A stretch of 8,243 bases of DNA from Bacteroidetes bacterium CG23_combo_of_CG06-09_8_20_14_all_32_9 (GTDB lineage: Bacteria; Bacteroidota; Bacteroidia; Bacteroidales; GWA2-32-17): assembly GCA_002771395.1 (NCBI GenBank), contig PCSS01000083.1:1-8243 (forward strand), read 5' to 3'. The notes under the pieces were generated by a model. It made no database searches and had not been told where the DNA came from. It worked only from the letters and a program-made list of their open reading frames with translations. The position numbers were made by a program, and so were the translations under genes. Of the stretch, positions 1 through 6,092 are shown in pieces (position 1 is the first letter of the stretch; each line of letters opens with the position of its first letter).

Positions 1-30
1 ACATCTGAAAATCAGTTTTTAGAGGTGCCC
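1..30. other. Possible end of an inserted element that interrupts mutA
   Basis: Reading leftward from the early mutA stop, the sequence becomes GGGCACCTCTAAAAACTG and no longer resembles mutase. It contains a small dyad, CTGA-AAA-TCAG, at 5-15. An insertion sequence terminus lying 3-6 nt past the coding break would explain both the abrupt loss of homology and the stop. Only about 30 bases are visible, so no transposase, partner inverted repeat or target duplication can be seen. A deletion, a rearrangement or an assembly junction would look the same. Confidence 0.22.
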
Positions 31-32
31 TT

Positions 33-1331
33 TTAACAATTCGCTTTTTCCTGAATAAAACCATCTTTAAATGCCTTGATGTATCCGCCTTTTTCTTCAA
101 TTTCCAAAAAAAGTTTCCACGATTGTGCGATTATTTTTTTTGTAAGATTTTCAATATAATACGACCCTCCGGCAGCATCGGCAACTTTATCCAAATGCGC
201 TTCTTCTTTCAAAATTATTTGAAGGTTTCGTGCAAGGCGTTGCGAAAATTCGCCTGTTTTACCAAAAACTGCATCAAACGGACGAACAGTAAGCGATTGC
301 GTACCTCCAATAATTGCCGACATTGCTTCAGTTGTTTGGCGAAGAAGATTTGAATAATGGTCGTATCTTGATTTATTCCAGTCGGTTGTAATGCAATGAA
401 TGTTCATCGGGATTATTTCAGAGTTTTGAGGCAAAAACGCTTCTAAAAGTTTTTCCCAAAGAACCCGTGCAGAGCGGAGTTTAGCAATTTCCATAAAGTA
501 ATTTGAGCCGACTCCGAAATTGAAAGTTATTTGATTGGCAACGGTTTTTATATCAATTCCATTTTCAGATAATAACGACAGGTATTCAGATGCAATTGCA
601 AGGCTGTAAGCCAATTCATGAGTTATGGTTGCTCCAGCATTATTAAAATATTTTCCGTTAATGCCCAATAGTTTTATGTTTGGAAATTGCTCAATTACTT
701 CATTTAACATTGTTGCAGAATAGGCAAAAATGTTTTCGTTGTTTAAATAATAATTTCCTTTAATGGTTAAATATCCTATGGGGTCGTAGTTAAAAATGAT
801 TTTCAATTTTTGAGAATCAAGTTTTTTTTGCTTAACGATTTCTTTGAGTAATGAAATTAATGCAGTAGTTTTTTTACCTGACTCAAAGCGAATTGTGGTT
901 GTTTCAAGATTAATATTCTCAATAAGTTTTAAAAAGTCTGTTAGTTTAAGAAAAGTAGATTTACCTGAAATTTTATCTTTACGAAAAACAAAAGTAACGC
1001 TGTCGGCTCCGCCTGAAAGTGCTTCTAATGCAAGTTTGTTAGCATCTACAGGATTTTCAACCGGTATTTCCTGTGAAATTTCCCAGTTGTTGCTGTATGT
1101 TTTATAACCCCGCAAAGCGGATTGCCGGTTGGATTGCTGATTGACATAAGGATTTCCTTCTAAATCTTCGTTCCGGTAAAACGGTTTAACATCGAACCCT
1201 TCCGAAGTTTTCCAAATCATTTTTTTTTCGTAACCAGCACCTTTGAGCTCTTTTAAAATAGCATTTTCCCAGTCGGCTGTAGTAACCGCCGGAAATTCAT
1301 CAAAAAGATTTTTAGTATCAGTTTCTAGCAT
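33..1331 (-). CDS. mutA: Methylmalonyl-CoA mutase small (beta) subunit, C-terminally truncated
   Basis: This is the non-catalytic small subunit of B12-dependent methylmalonyl-CoA mutase, which interconverts succinyl-CoA and methylmalonyl-CoA in the propionate pathway. The 432 residues cover the TIM-barrel half. Family blocks are the N-terminal WENAILKELKGAGYEKK (21-37), SNNWEISQEIPVENP (80-94), GINGKYFNNAGAT (223-235), GVGSNYFMEIAKLRSAR (273-289), the TTEAMSAIIGGTQSLTVRP block (333-351) and DAAGGSYYIENLT (385-397). Family members are usually a little over 600 residues, ending in a degenerate flavodoxin-like domain. Here the frame stops at QEKANC, just after the barrel. None of the three minus-strand frames in bases 1-33 resumes the expected continuation. 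The large subunit gene (mutB) would normally follow, beyond the left edge. The ATG at 1331 gives the usual family N-terminus. The identification is firm; whether the truncated protein works is doubtful. Confidence 0.85.
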   Translation of the reverse strand: MLETDTKNLFDEFPAVTTADWENAILKELKGAGYEKKMIWKTSEGFDVKPFYRNEDLEGNPYVNQQSNRQSALRGYKTYSNNWEISQEIPVENPVDANKLALEALSGGADSVTFVFRKDKISGKSTFLKLTDFLKLIENINLETTTIRFESGKKTTALISLLKEIVKQKKLDSQKLKIIFNYDPIGYLTIKGNYYLNNENIFAYSATMLNEVIEQFPNIKLLGINGKYFNNAGATITHELAYSLAIASEYLSLLSENGIDIKTVANQITFNFGVGSNYFMEIAKLRSARVLWEKLLEAFLPQNSEIIPMNIHCITTDWNKSRYDHYSNLLRQTTEAMSAIIGGTQSLTVRPFDAVFGKTGEFSQRLARNLQIILKEEAHLDKVADAAGGSYYIENLTKKIIAQSWKLFLEIEEKGGYIKAFKDGFIQEKANC

Positions 1332-1370
1332 GATTAAAATTTATAATATGGTGTAAAGGTAGCTAAAAAA

Positions 1371-1405
1371 GATTTAGGATTTACGATTTAGGATTTAGGA
1401 TTTGA
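1371..1405. repeat. Degenerate 7-bp tandem repeat (GATTTAG)
   Basis: Five consecutive 7-bp units read GATTTAG, GATTTAC, GATTTAG, GATTTAG and GATTTGA. They lie between mutA and the end of the upstream operon. The last codons of the 40-codon ORF (stop at 1395-1397) fall inside the repeat. Short heptad runs of this kind are common in intergenic DNA of Bacteroidota. No function is apparent. Confidence 0.8.
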
Positions 1406-1517
1406 TATTAGGGGTTTTGTAATGGTAAAGACTATTATAATTTTTTTTCGTCTGAGCCTGAATATTCAAACCGAATACTAAAATAAATGCTAAAATCAGT
1501 AAAATGATTGTTTTCAT
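1395..1517 (-). CDS. Small ORF: signal peptide with a 19-residue tail, or remnant of a secreted protein
   Basis: A 40-codon ORF starts at the ATG at 1517, 21 nt after the stop of the TPR gene on the same strand. It begins MKTIILLILAFILVFG and continues LNIQAQT, a textbook Sec signal peptide with likely cleavage after residue 21 (A|Q). The predicted remainder is QTKKNYNSLYHYKTPNIKS, with no cysteines and a net positive charge. A signal peptide this clear is unlikely to arise by chance, so the start is probably real. The stop lies inside the 7-bp repeats at 1371-1405, which suggests either a genuine exported micropeptide ending the operon or the 5' stump of a longer exported gene cut by repeat-associated rearrangement. 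No family was recognised. Confidence 0.5.
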   Translation of the reverse strand: MKTIILLILAFILVFGLNIQAQTKKNYNSLYHYKTPNIKS

Positions 1518-1538
1518 GGCATTAACTGTTTAATGTTA

Positions 1539-3806
1539 TTAATCGTATGATGGACAATGTTGGTAAGTATAAAAAATATCAACTATTGCTTTTTTTATTT
1601 TTAAATAATTCTGTCTGATTTTGTGTCTAAGATGAAGATTGTGTATTTCTTTTGAATTAATGGTAATTGCCAAATCCGAAGTTGCAAATTGAAAATCAAA
1701 AATAAAATCACAATATATCAGCGGCTCATGTAAAAATCTTGAAAGAAAACTCAAATTATTTGGTGCATCTATAGTTGCCGGAAGGTAGTATAAGTAAGTT
1801 GTATAAAATTCTTTCGACAATGTTCTATTACTTTTATTTGTAAACATTACAGGAAAATTAACAGTCTTTATTTCTTTTGATAAACGATAGCCATAACGAC
1901 TATTGGCAATGCTAAGATTATATTGAGGAACAACATAGTTACTATCAGCTTTTGCTGCTGCTTCAAAAAATGAAACGGCTTTTTCAATCTTATTATTTTT
2001 TGCATACAATATACCAAGATTGTTATAAGCATATTTATCTTCATTTTTATGATAATTTATAACTGCATCCGTGTCATTTCCAAGGCATGTAAGCGAATTA
2101 CCGCGGTTTATATAAAACCAACTGACATATTCGTTTGAAAGTGCAGTATCTATATCAGCAATCGAAGCACGGAATAATGAATTCGCCTTTGTGGTATCGT
2201 TCGCAAATAAAAACTCTTTTCCTATTTCGTCACGAACTATTGCACGGTTATTATAAAGATAAGATATATTATTCTTTTCTATCAACTTATTAAAAATGCG
2301 AAGTGCCCGCTTTGTTTTACCTAATTGCCCAAGTGCAAGTGCTAAACCATTTTTTGCATAAACGCTTGATGAGTTAATCAGAATAGCCTTACTAAAACAT
2401 TTTCTTGCTTTTTTAAAATCGTAAGAAAATTGATAAATAGAGCCTAAAATTTCATGATATTGATTATCATTCGGGTTTATGTTAATAGCCTTTTTTAAAT
2501 CCTGAATAGCCAGATTAAATGCACCGGCTTCATAGTTTATTAATGCTCTTATTGCATAAGCAGCATCTTGCGTACTATCAATCTCAATAGCTTTTGAAAT
2601 AAGTTTTAACGAATTTCCAGGGTTTGAGGCTTTATAAAAACTATATCCTGCCATTACAAAGATATCGTAACCGGTTTGCAAATTTTCAAGTAACGGCATT
2701 GATTCATTAAAAGCATAACTCGCATCATTGTATCTTCCTAATTTATAATTAACTGTACCAATTCCGATATAAGCGTAGTAATCATCAGAATTTAATGTAA
2801 TTGCTTTATTATATTGTTCCATTGCTTTTTCATAATCTCCATTTCCGCAAAAAGCATTACCCATTGCGGTATAATATGTAGATTCATTTGGGTTTTTTCT
2901 TTTACAGGAACGATATGATTTTAAAGCTGACGAATAATCGGTTTTTGCTAATTCAATATTACCTTTTGTATATATTTCAATTTCATCACAACCCTTGTTG
3001 TTTTTTAACAACCTATAAATTTTTGAAAATCCTTCTGTTTTACCAAGGCAGATATTTACATTGGCAAGACTAAGTTCCATACTCCTATTATTGTTTTCTC
3101 CATTTTTGTTGATTTTCAAATATTCTTTAGCTTTTTTAAAATCTCTGTTTTCGGCAGCTATAATCCCGGCAATATTTGCAAATTCGGGTTTCGTAATCGC
3201 AAACTCCGGTGCTGAGTTAAGTATATTTTCAGCATCATCCACCTTGTCTTGTTTATAAAAATCTAATGCAAGATTGTAATAACTCTTCCAATTATCAGGC
3301 GAATTATAAATAGCCCGGTTGTATAATTCCTGAGCATTATTATAATCGCCAGTATGTGAAAACGCAAGCCCAACATTGTAATCCTGATTTTCTGATAATC
3401 CTATTTCACCGTTAAGTAAAGTAATACCAACTTTATAATTCCTGCTTCCTTCCAGAGCAAGAAATTTATTGTATGTAAGATAGTCCGGTGTTTTTAAACA
3501 TTTTTTTGCAGCATATTCAAAGGTTTGCATGGCTAAATTGTATTTGCCGGTTTTTGCATTAATTACACCAATGTTATTTATGGCAGAAACTTTAAGCTCA
3601 TTATTCAAAGTAGCAGTAGAAAATAAAGAAACTGCTTTATTAAAGTTTCCCTTTTCATATTCAATTACTCCGATATTTAACGGATTAACTTTTAATAATA
3701 AGTTATTACTTCGGATAAAACTAAAGTTATTCATTTTTTGAAACGAAGTCTGGCAATAAACAACCGAAGACCAAGCAATTGATGCTATAATAAAGATGTT
3801 TTTCAT
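1539..3806 (-). CDS. Exported tetratricopeptide-repeat protein
   Basis: This is a 755-residue scaffold or sensor-type protein of unknown partner, predicted to be exported. Residues 1-18 form a signal peptide (MKNIFIIASIAWSSVVYC, cleavage before QTS). TPR units fill roughly 40-640. Clear examples are NIGVIEYEKGNFNKAVSLF (44-62), NIGVINAKTGKYNLAMQTF (78-96), LAFSHTGDYNNAQELYNRA (147-165), AMGNAFCGNGDYEKAMEQYN (314-333), IGTVNYKLGRYNDASYAF (349-366), AYAIRALINYEAGAFNLAIQ (416-435) and NNLGILYAKNNKIEKAVSFF (595-614). The last ~110 residues are not TPR and contain no CHAT His or Cys motif. The ATG lies one base after the DUF4258 stop, so the two are probably translationally coupled. It is divergent from the sigma factor gene, which suggests a shared pathway, but that is inference. 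Confidence 0.8.
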   Translation of the reverse strand: MKNIFIIASIAWSSVVYCQTSFQKMNNFSFIRSNNLLLKVNPLNIGVIEYEKGNFNKAVSLFSTATLNNELKVSAINNIGVINAKTGKYNLAMQTFEYAAKKCLKTPDYLTYNKFLALEGSRNYKVGITLLNGEIGLSENQDYNVGLAFSHTGDYNNAQELYNRAIYNSPDNWKSYYNLALDFYKQDKVDDAENILNSAPEFAITKPEFANIAGIIAAENRDFKKAKEYLKINKNGENNNRSMELSLANVNICLGKTEGFSKIYRLLKNNKGCDEIEIYTKGNIELAKTDYSSALKSYRSCKRKNPNESTYYTAMGNAFCGNGDYEKAMEQYNKAITLNSDDYYAYIGIGTVNYKLGRYNDASYAFNESMPLLENLQTGYDIFVMAGYSFYKASNPGNSLKLISKAIEIDSTQDAAYAIRALINYEAGAFNLAIQDLKKAININPNDNQYHEILGSIYQFSYDFKKARKCFSKAILINSSSVYAKNGLALALGQLGKTKRALRIFNKLIEKNNISYLYNNRAIVRDEIGKEFLFANDTTKANSLFRASIADIDTALSNEYVSWFYINRGNSLTCLGNDTDAVINYHKNEDKYAYNNLGILYAKNNKIEKAVSFFEAAAKADSNYVVPQYNLSIANSRYGYRLSKEIKTVNFPVMFTNKSNRTLSKEFYTTYLYYLPATIDAPNNLSFLSRFLHEPLIYCDFIFDFQFATSDLAITINSKEIHNLHLRHKIRQNYLKIKKAIVDIFYTYQHCPSYD

Positions 3807-3807
3807 A

Positions 3808-4146
3808 TTAATAATGTATTTGTGTTTTTTTTGTAATATATTTTACCGAATTTGAGGTTTTGTAGCAGGTAATTAACTCGTCTGAGTCACCAGCTAAAAC
3901 AATTACAAGATTTTTAAGTTTTTTCTTTAATGAACCTGAAATGTAATCGGGTACTAATTTTGTTTGCACTGCAATAAAAATTAAACCCTGCTTAAAAAAT
4001 TCTTTTCCGTAGCACAGGGCTAATTGAATTGTTTCATCGTTTATTCCTCTTTGGGATGACCTTTTTTTTGAGTGATTAGAGTATGTATAATCGTATTTTA
4101 CACTCTTTTCAATCATTTCTTGATTATTTTTAACAGTTGTTTTCAT
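3808..4146 (-). CDS. DUF4258 domain-containing protein
   Basis: This is a 112-residue cytoplasmic protein without a signal peptide or membrane segment. The DUF4258 signature is present: SNHSKKRSSQRGI (23-35) with His25, Arg29, Arg33 and Gly34, then LALCYGKEFFKQGLIFIAV (42-60), then the C-terminal strand pair KNLVIVLAGDSDELITCYKT (78-97). The family is small and uncharacterised; some members sit beside toxin-antitoxin-like or mobile genes. It is the first gene of the minus-strand operon, is followed after one base by the TPR gene, and its start faces the sigma factor gene across a 115-bp divergent region. Its role here is unknown; a regulatory or RNA-related role would be a guess. Confidence 0.72.
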   Translation of the reverse strand: MKTTVKNNQEMIEKSVKYDYTYSNHSKKRSSQRGINDETIQLALCYGKEFFKQGLIFIAVQTKLVPDYISGSLKKKLKNLVIVLAGDSDELITCYKTSNSVKYITKKTQIHY

Positions 4147-4168
4147 TTTTTTATAATTTTGATTTCAA

Positions 4169-4198
4169 ATATTAATCACAAAAAAGTATAGAGGTCAA
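4169..4198 (-). promoter_or_regulatory. Candidate promoter of the DUF4258-TPR operon
   Basis: On the minus strand TTGACC (4198-4193) is followed after 18 bp by TAATATTTG (4174-4166). The TTG-to-TA distance of 21 bp resembles the Bacteroidota -33/-7 layout (TTTG, then TAnnTTTG), though with one extra base before TTTG. The start of transcription would fall about 15-20 nt before the ATG at 4146. The -33-like hexamer lies in one arm of the inverted repeat. Confidence 0.4.
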
Positions 4199-4238
4199 TA
4201 GAAAAAAAATATTTTTTTGTTGTTTTTTGTGTTGACCT
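4192..4238. promoter_or_regulatory. Inverted repeat in the divergent control region (possible operator)
   Basis: The perfect arms AGGTCAA (4192-4198) and TTGACCT (4232-4238) are separated by 33 bp of A/T-rich DNA. The spacer includes a 16-bp perfect palindrome (4203-4218: seven A, TA, seven T). Outside the arms the similarity continues loosely (GTATAG on the left, GTAA as complement on the right). Each arm places a TTGACC reading outward toward one of the two divergent genes. This would suit coordinated or autoregulated expression of the sigma and DUF4258-TPR operons. The sequence proves the symmetry, not the function. Confidence 0.4.
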
Positions 4239-4261
4239 TTACAAAATTTCTGTTATAAACC

Positions 4262-4834
4262 ATGACAAAGAAGTATCAACATCTTGATGAAAATGGCATT
4301 ATTGAAGCTATAAAGAATAATGACAGAGATGTTTTTACACAGGTTTATAAAAAATATTATAATATGGTGAAGTATTTTATTATTCAAAACAGTGGAAAAC
4401 CCGAAGATGCTCTTGATATTTATCAGGAAGGGATGATTACGGTTTATGAAAATATTTGCAATAGAACTTATGCAAAGCAGGAAGGTGCTTCGTTAAAAAC
4501 CTATATTTATTCTGTGTGTAGGTATAAATGGATGAACGAACTCCGAAATAGAAAAAAAATACCAACAGTTATTAATGATTTTGAAGATAAAATATTTATC
4601 GAAGAAACTACGACTGAACCAATGCCATACGAACAAGCCCTTAATGAAACGCTCAGGCAAATGGGTGAAAAATGCAGAGAAATACTAAAACTGTTTTACT
4701 ATCATAAATACACCATGGAACAGATTGCGATTAAACTTAATTATAAAAGTGGTAATGTTGCCAAATCAAAGAAAGAAAGTTGCATGAAAGAAGCAAAGCG
4801 TATTGCCAGAGAAATCATTAATAGATTCATTTAA
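4262..4834 (+). CDS. ECF-like sigma-70 family RNA polymerase sigma factor
   Basis: This is a 190-residue sigma factor with the two-domain layout of ECF proteins. Region 2 spans about 23-98: DVFTQVYKKYYNMVKYFI (23-40), the EDALDIYQEGMITVYENI core helix (48-65) that contacts RNA polymerase, and LKTYIYSVCRYKWMNELRNR (78-97) for -10 recognition. Region 4 spans about 128-182, with a helix-turn-helix in YTMEQIAIKLNYKSGNVAKS (150-169) for -35 recognition. A short acidic linker, EDKIFIEETTTEP (108-120), joins them. The variant helix 'NVAKSKKESCMKEAK' is typical of a Bacteroidota subgroup often found beside one-pass membrane and TPR/CHAT genes. The next gene begins 4 nt after its stop, as expected for a sigma/anti-sigma pair. 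Confidence 0.88.
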   Translation: MTKKYQHLDENGIIEAIKNNDRDVFTQVYKKYYNMVKYFIIQNSGKPEDALDIYQEGMITVYENICNRTYAKQEGASLKTYIYSVCRYKWMNELRNRKKIPTVINDFEDKIFIEETTTEPMPYEQALNETLRQMGEKCREILKLFYYHKYTMEQIAIKLNYKSGNVAKSKKESCMKEAKRIAREIINRFI

Positions 4835-4838
4835 AAGA

Positions 4839-5582
4839 ATGATAGAAGAAAATAACATAACAGACCTGATAGACCGCTATTTATACGGAGGACTCAATGA
4901 AAAAGAGTTAAATCTTTTTGAGGAAAAACTACGTTCTGATGAGATATTCCGGCAAGAAGTAGAAGCACAAAAAGCTGTTATTAAAAGCATACAGAACAAC
5001 GCAAAAGAAGATTTAAGAAACTTCATTAAAGGGATTTCTTTAGAAGAAAAACCAAAAAATAAAAATATAAGTTTGTTGGTAAAGTTGAGTGTAGCGGCAA
5101 CAATTCTAATTCTTATTTCAATTGGAATAGTGTTAAAAGATGATATTTTTAAAGGTGATAAGCCGATTATTTCTAATATTGATACTACTAAAATAATACA
5201 CGACACACTAATACAAACTATACCGGAGAATATTAAACATATTGCCAATATCATCCCAAAAGATACAACTTACAATAAACTTAACCAATCTGAAAACAAG
5301 ATTTACAAAACTATTGTTGTGCCTGTGAAAGAGATTGGGGGTAATGGATTTGGATTTGCAGAAGAAACAACAACTATTGATTATATATTTGTAAGATATA
5401 TTAAATCAACAATATATAAAAATAATTATTCTTATTTTAATGATACTTTGAGTATTTACACTGATAATAAGAAATTAAAAGAAATAAAAATTCAATATAA
5501 TCGGAGTAAAAAAATTTATTATTTTATTATTGATAAGAAAAAATATGTTTTGGTTAATTCTGAAAAAATACACTCTTTATAA
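4839..5582 (+). CDS. One-pass membrane protein, putative anti-sigma factor
   Basis: This is a 247-residue protein from the ATG at 4839. The frame stays open upstream to a TTG at 4803, but using it would overlap the sigma gene by 32 nt. The N-terminal cytoplasmic part carries the block IDRYLYGGLNEKELNLFEEK (11-30), then LRSDEIFRQEVEAQK (31-45), seen in Bacteroidota anti-sigma-like proteins (a helix with 'RYL-G-L-E-E---FE--L--D--F--EV'). One membrane helix follows at about 79-99 (SLLVKLSVAATILILISIGIVL), then a ~148-residue C-terminal part, presumably periplasmic. It lacks the zinc HxxxCxxC motif of classical ZAS anti-sigma factors. Its position 4 nt after the sigma gene makes it the likely membrane tether and antagonist. 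Gene boundaries are firm; the anti-sigma role is inferred. Confidence 0.68.
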   Translation: MIEENNITDLIDRYLYGGLNEKELNLFEEKLRSDEIFRQEVEAQKAVIKSIQNNAKEDLRNFIKGISLEEKPKNKNISLLVKLSVAATILILISIGIVLKDDIFKGDKPIISNIDTTKIIHDTLIQTIPENIKHIANIIPKDTTYNKLNQSENKIYKTIVVPVKEIGGNGFGFAEETTTIDYIFVRYIKSTIYKNNYSYFNDTLSIYTDNKKLKEIKIQYNRSKKIYYFIIDKKKYVLVNSEKIHSL

Positions 5583-5589
5583 ATAAAAT
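5582..5589. repeat. Target-site duplication, left copy
   Basis: AATAAAAT directly abuts the left end of the MITE-like element. It is identical to 5711-5718. Its first base is the last base of the putative anti-sigma stop codon, so the insertion landed immediately behind that gene without damaging it. Confidence 0.7.
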
Positions 5590-5710
5590 GGCATTGTTAA
5601 TTATATATAGATTTATAGATTGCTTCGGTCAATCCTTCCCTCGCAATGACGGAAAAAAGAATTCGTCATTGCGAGGAACGAAGCAATCTCTATACTTAAT
5701 TAACAATACC
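5590..5710. mobile_element. MITE-like palindromic repeat with an 8-bp target duplication
   Basis: This 121-bp element is nearly one long inverted repeat. Outer arms: GGCATTGTTAATTA (5590-5603) against the complement GGTATTGTTAATTA (5697-5710). Inner arms: GATTGCTTCG (5618-5627) with CGAAGCAATC (5679-5688), and CTCGCAATGACG (5640-5651) with CGTCATTGCGAG (5664-5675), around a 12-nt loop. The left arm has extra bases near 5609-5617 and 5628-5639, so the hairpin has bulges. AATAAAAT occurs directly on both sides (5582-5589 and 5711-5718), the mark of transposition. The core 'CGTCATTGCGAGGAACGAAGCAATC' type is a widespread bacterial intergenic palindrome; its chance translation (SLRGTKQSL) appears in databases as a false protein. 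It lies between convergent genes and may also end transcription. Confidence 0.8.
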
Positions 5711-5718
5711 AATAAAAT
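5711..5718. repeat. Target-site duplication, right copy
   Basis: AATAAAAT directly abuts the right end of the element. It is a perfect copy of 5582-5589. The region is AT-rich, so chance identity is not excluded, but its exact placement at the ends of the inverted repeat argues for a real duplication. Confidence 0.7.
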
Positions 5719-5773
5719 TACTCCCATTTTTAATTCTCAAAAAATCTATACAGCAGTGGATTGTCAATTTCAA

Positions 5774-6054
5774 TTATTCATGTCTTAAAATATAAGCGTC
5801 TTGTTCACCTATTGAACCAATTCCAAATAATTCCAACTTGACAAGTATTTTGTCAGGTAAATTTTCAAGTTGATGTCTAAGGAAAGGATTGAAAAGAAGT
5901 GAATAGTCAAGATTGAAAAAGGTCTTTGGTAAATAGGTTTGAAAACAAAAATAATTTTCTCCTAATTTAGGTCTTGCTCAATACCACATACAGTCCCTTG
6001 TCCATGGAAGTAATCACTAAAGAAAATGTCCTTTTTTAATATTTTCAGTTGCAT
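5774..6054 (-). pseudogene. Frameshifted small gene (about 93 codons), family unknown
   Basis: From the ATG at 6054 the first frame reads MQLKILKKDIFFSDYFHG and continues to GIEQDLN, stopping at 5964-5962. The -1 frame then reads coherently RPKLGENYFCFQTYLPKTFF, then LPDKILVKLELFGIGSIG, and ends EQDAYILRHE at the stop 5776-5774. The second frame has its own stop at 5980-5978, so the break lies between 5962 and 5980; loss of one base near GAGCA would explain it. There is no canonical X-XXY-YYZ slippery site. It starts 38 nt after the stop of the cyclase-like gene on the same strand, so the two were probably one operon. I do not recognise the family. A sequencing error rather than a true mutation is possible. 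Confidence 0.6.
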
Positions 6055-6092
6055 TGTGATTTTATTTTAATTTGTGTCTGTCTTTTAGTTTG

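Noticed and set aside
3753..3806. Lipoprotein signal (VVYC) in the TPR protein
   Set aside because: Tyr before Cys does not fit a lipobox; C|Q looks like ordinary signal peptidase I cleavage as in other A|Q proteins of this phylum.
4232..4259. TTGACC...TATAAA as a sigma-70-type promoter for the sigma gene
   Set aside because: The -10-like hexamer ends 2 nt before the ATG, so transcription would begin inside the gene and remove the start codon.
4803..4838. TTG start giving the putative anti-sigma 12 more residues
   Set aside because: It would overlap the sigma gene by 32 nt with a rare start codon; the ATG at 4839 gives a normal 4-nt gap and the family-like N-terminus.
4877..5254. 125-residue minus-strand ORF opposite the putative anti-sigma gene
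   Set aside because: It is the antisense shadow of the membrane protein, is hydrophobic by reverse translation and has no family-like motif.
5588..5788. 66-residue ORF containing SLRGTKQSL
   Set aside because: It is the chance translation of the MITE palindrome; this string is a known false protein produced by the repeat.
5962..5984. Programmed -1 frameshift in the small gene
   Set aside because: There is no X-XXY-YYZ slippery heptamer in the correct phase and no evident downstream stem; mutation or sequencing error is simpler.
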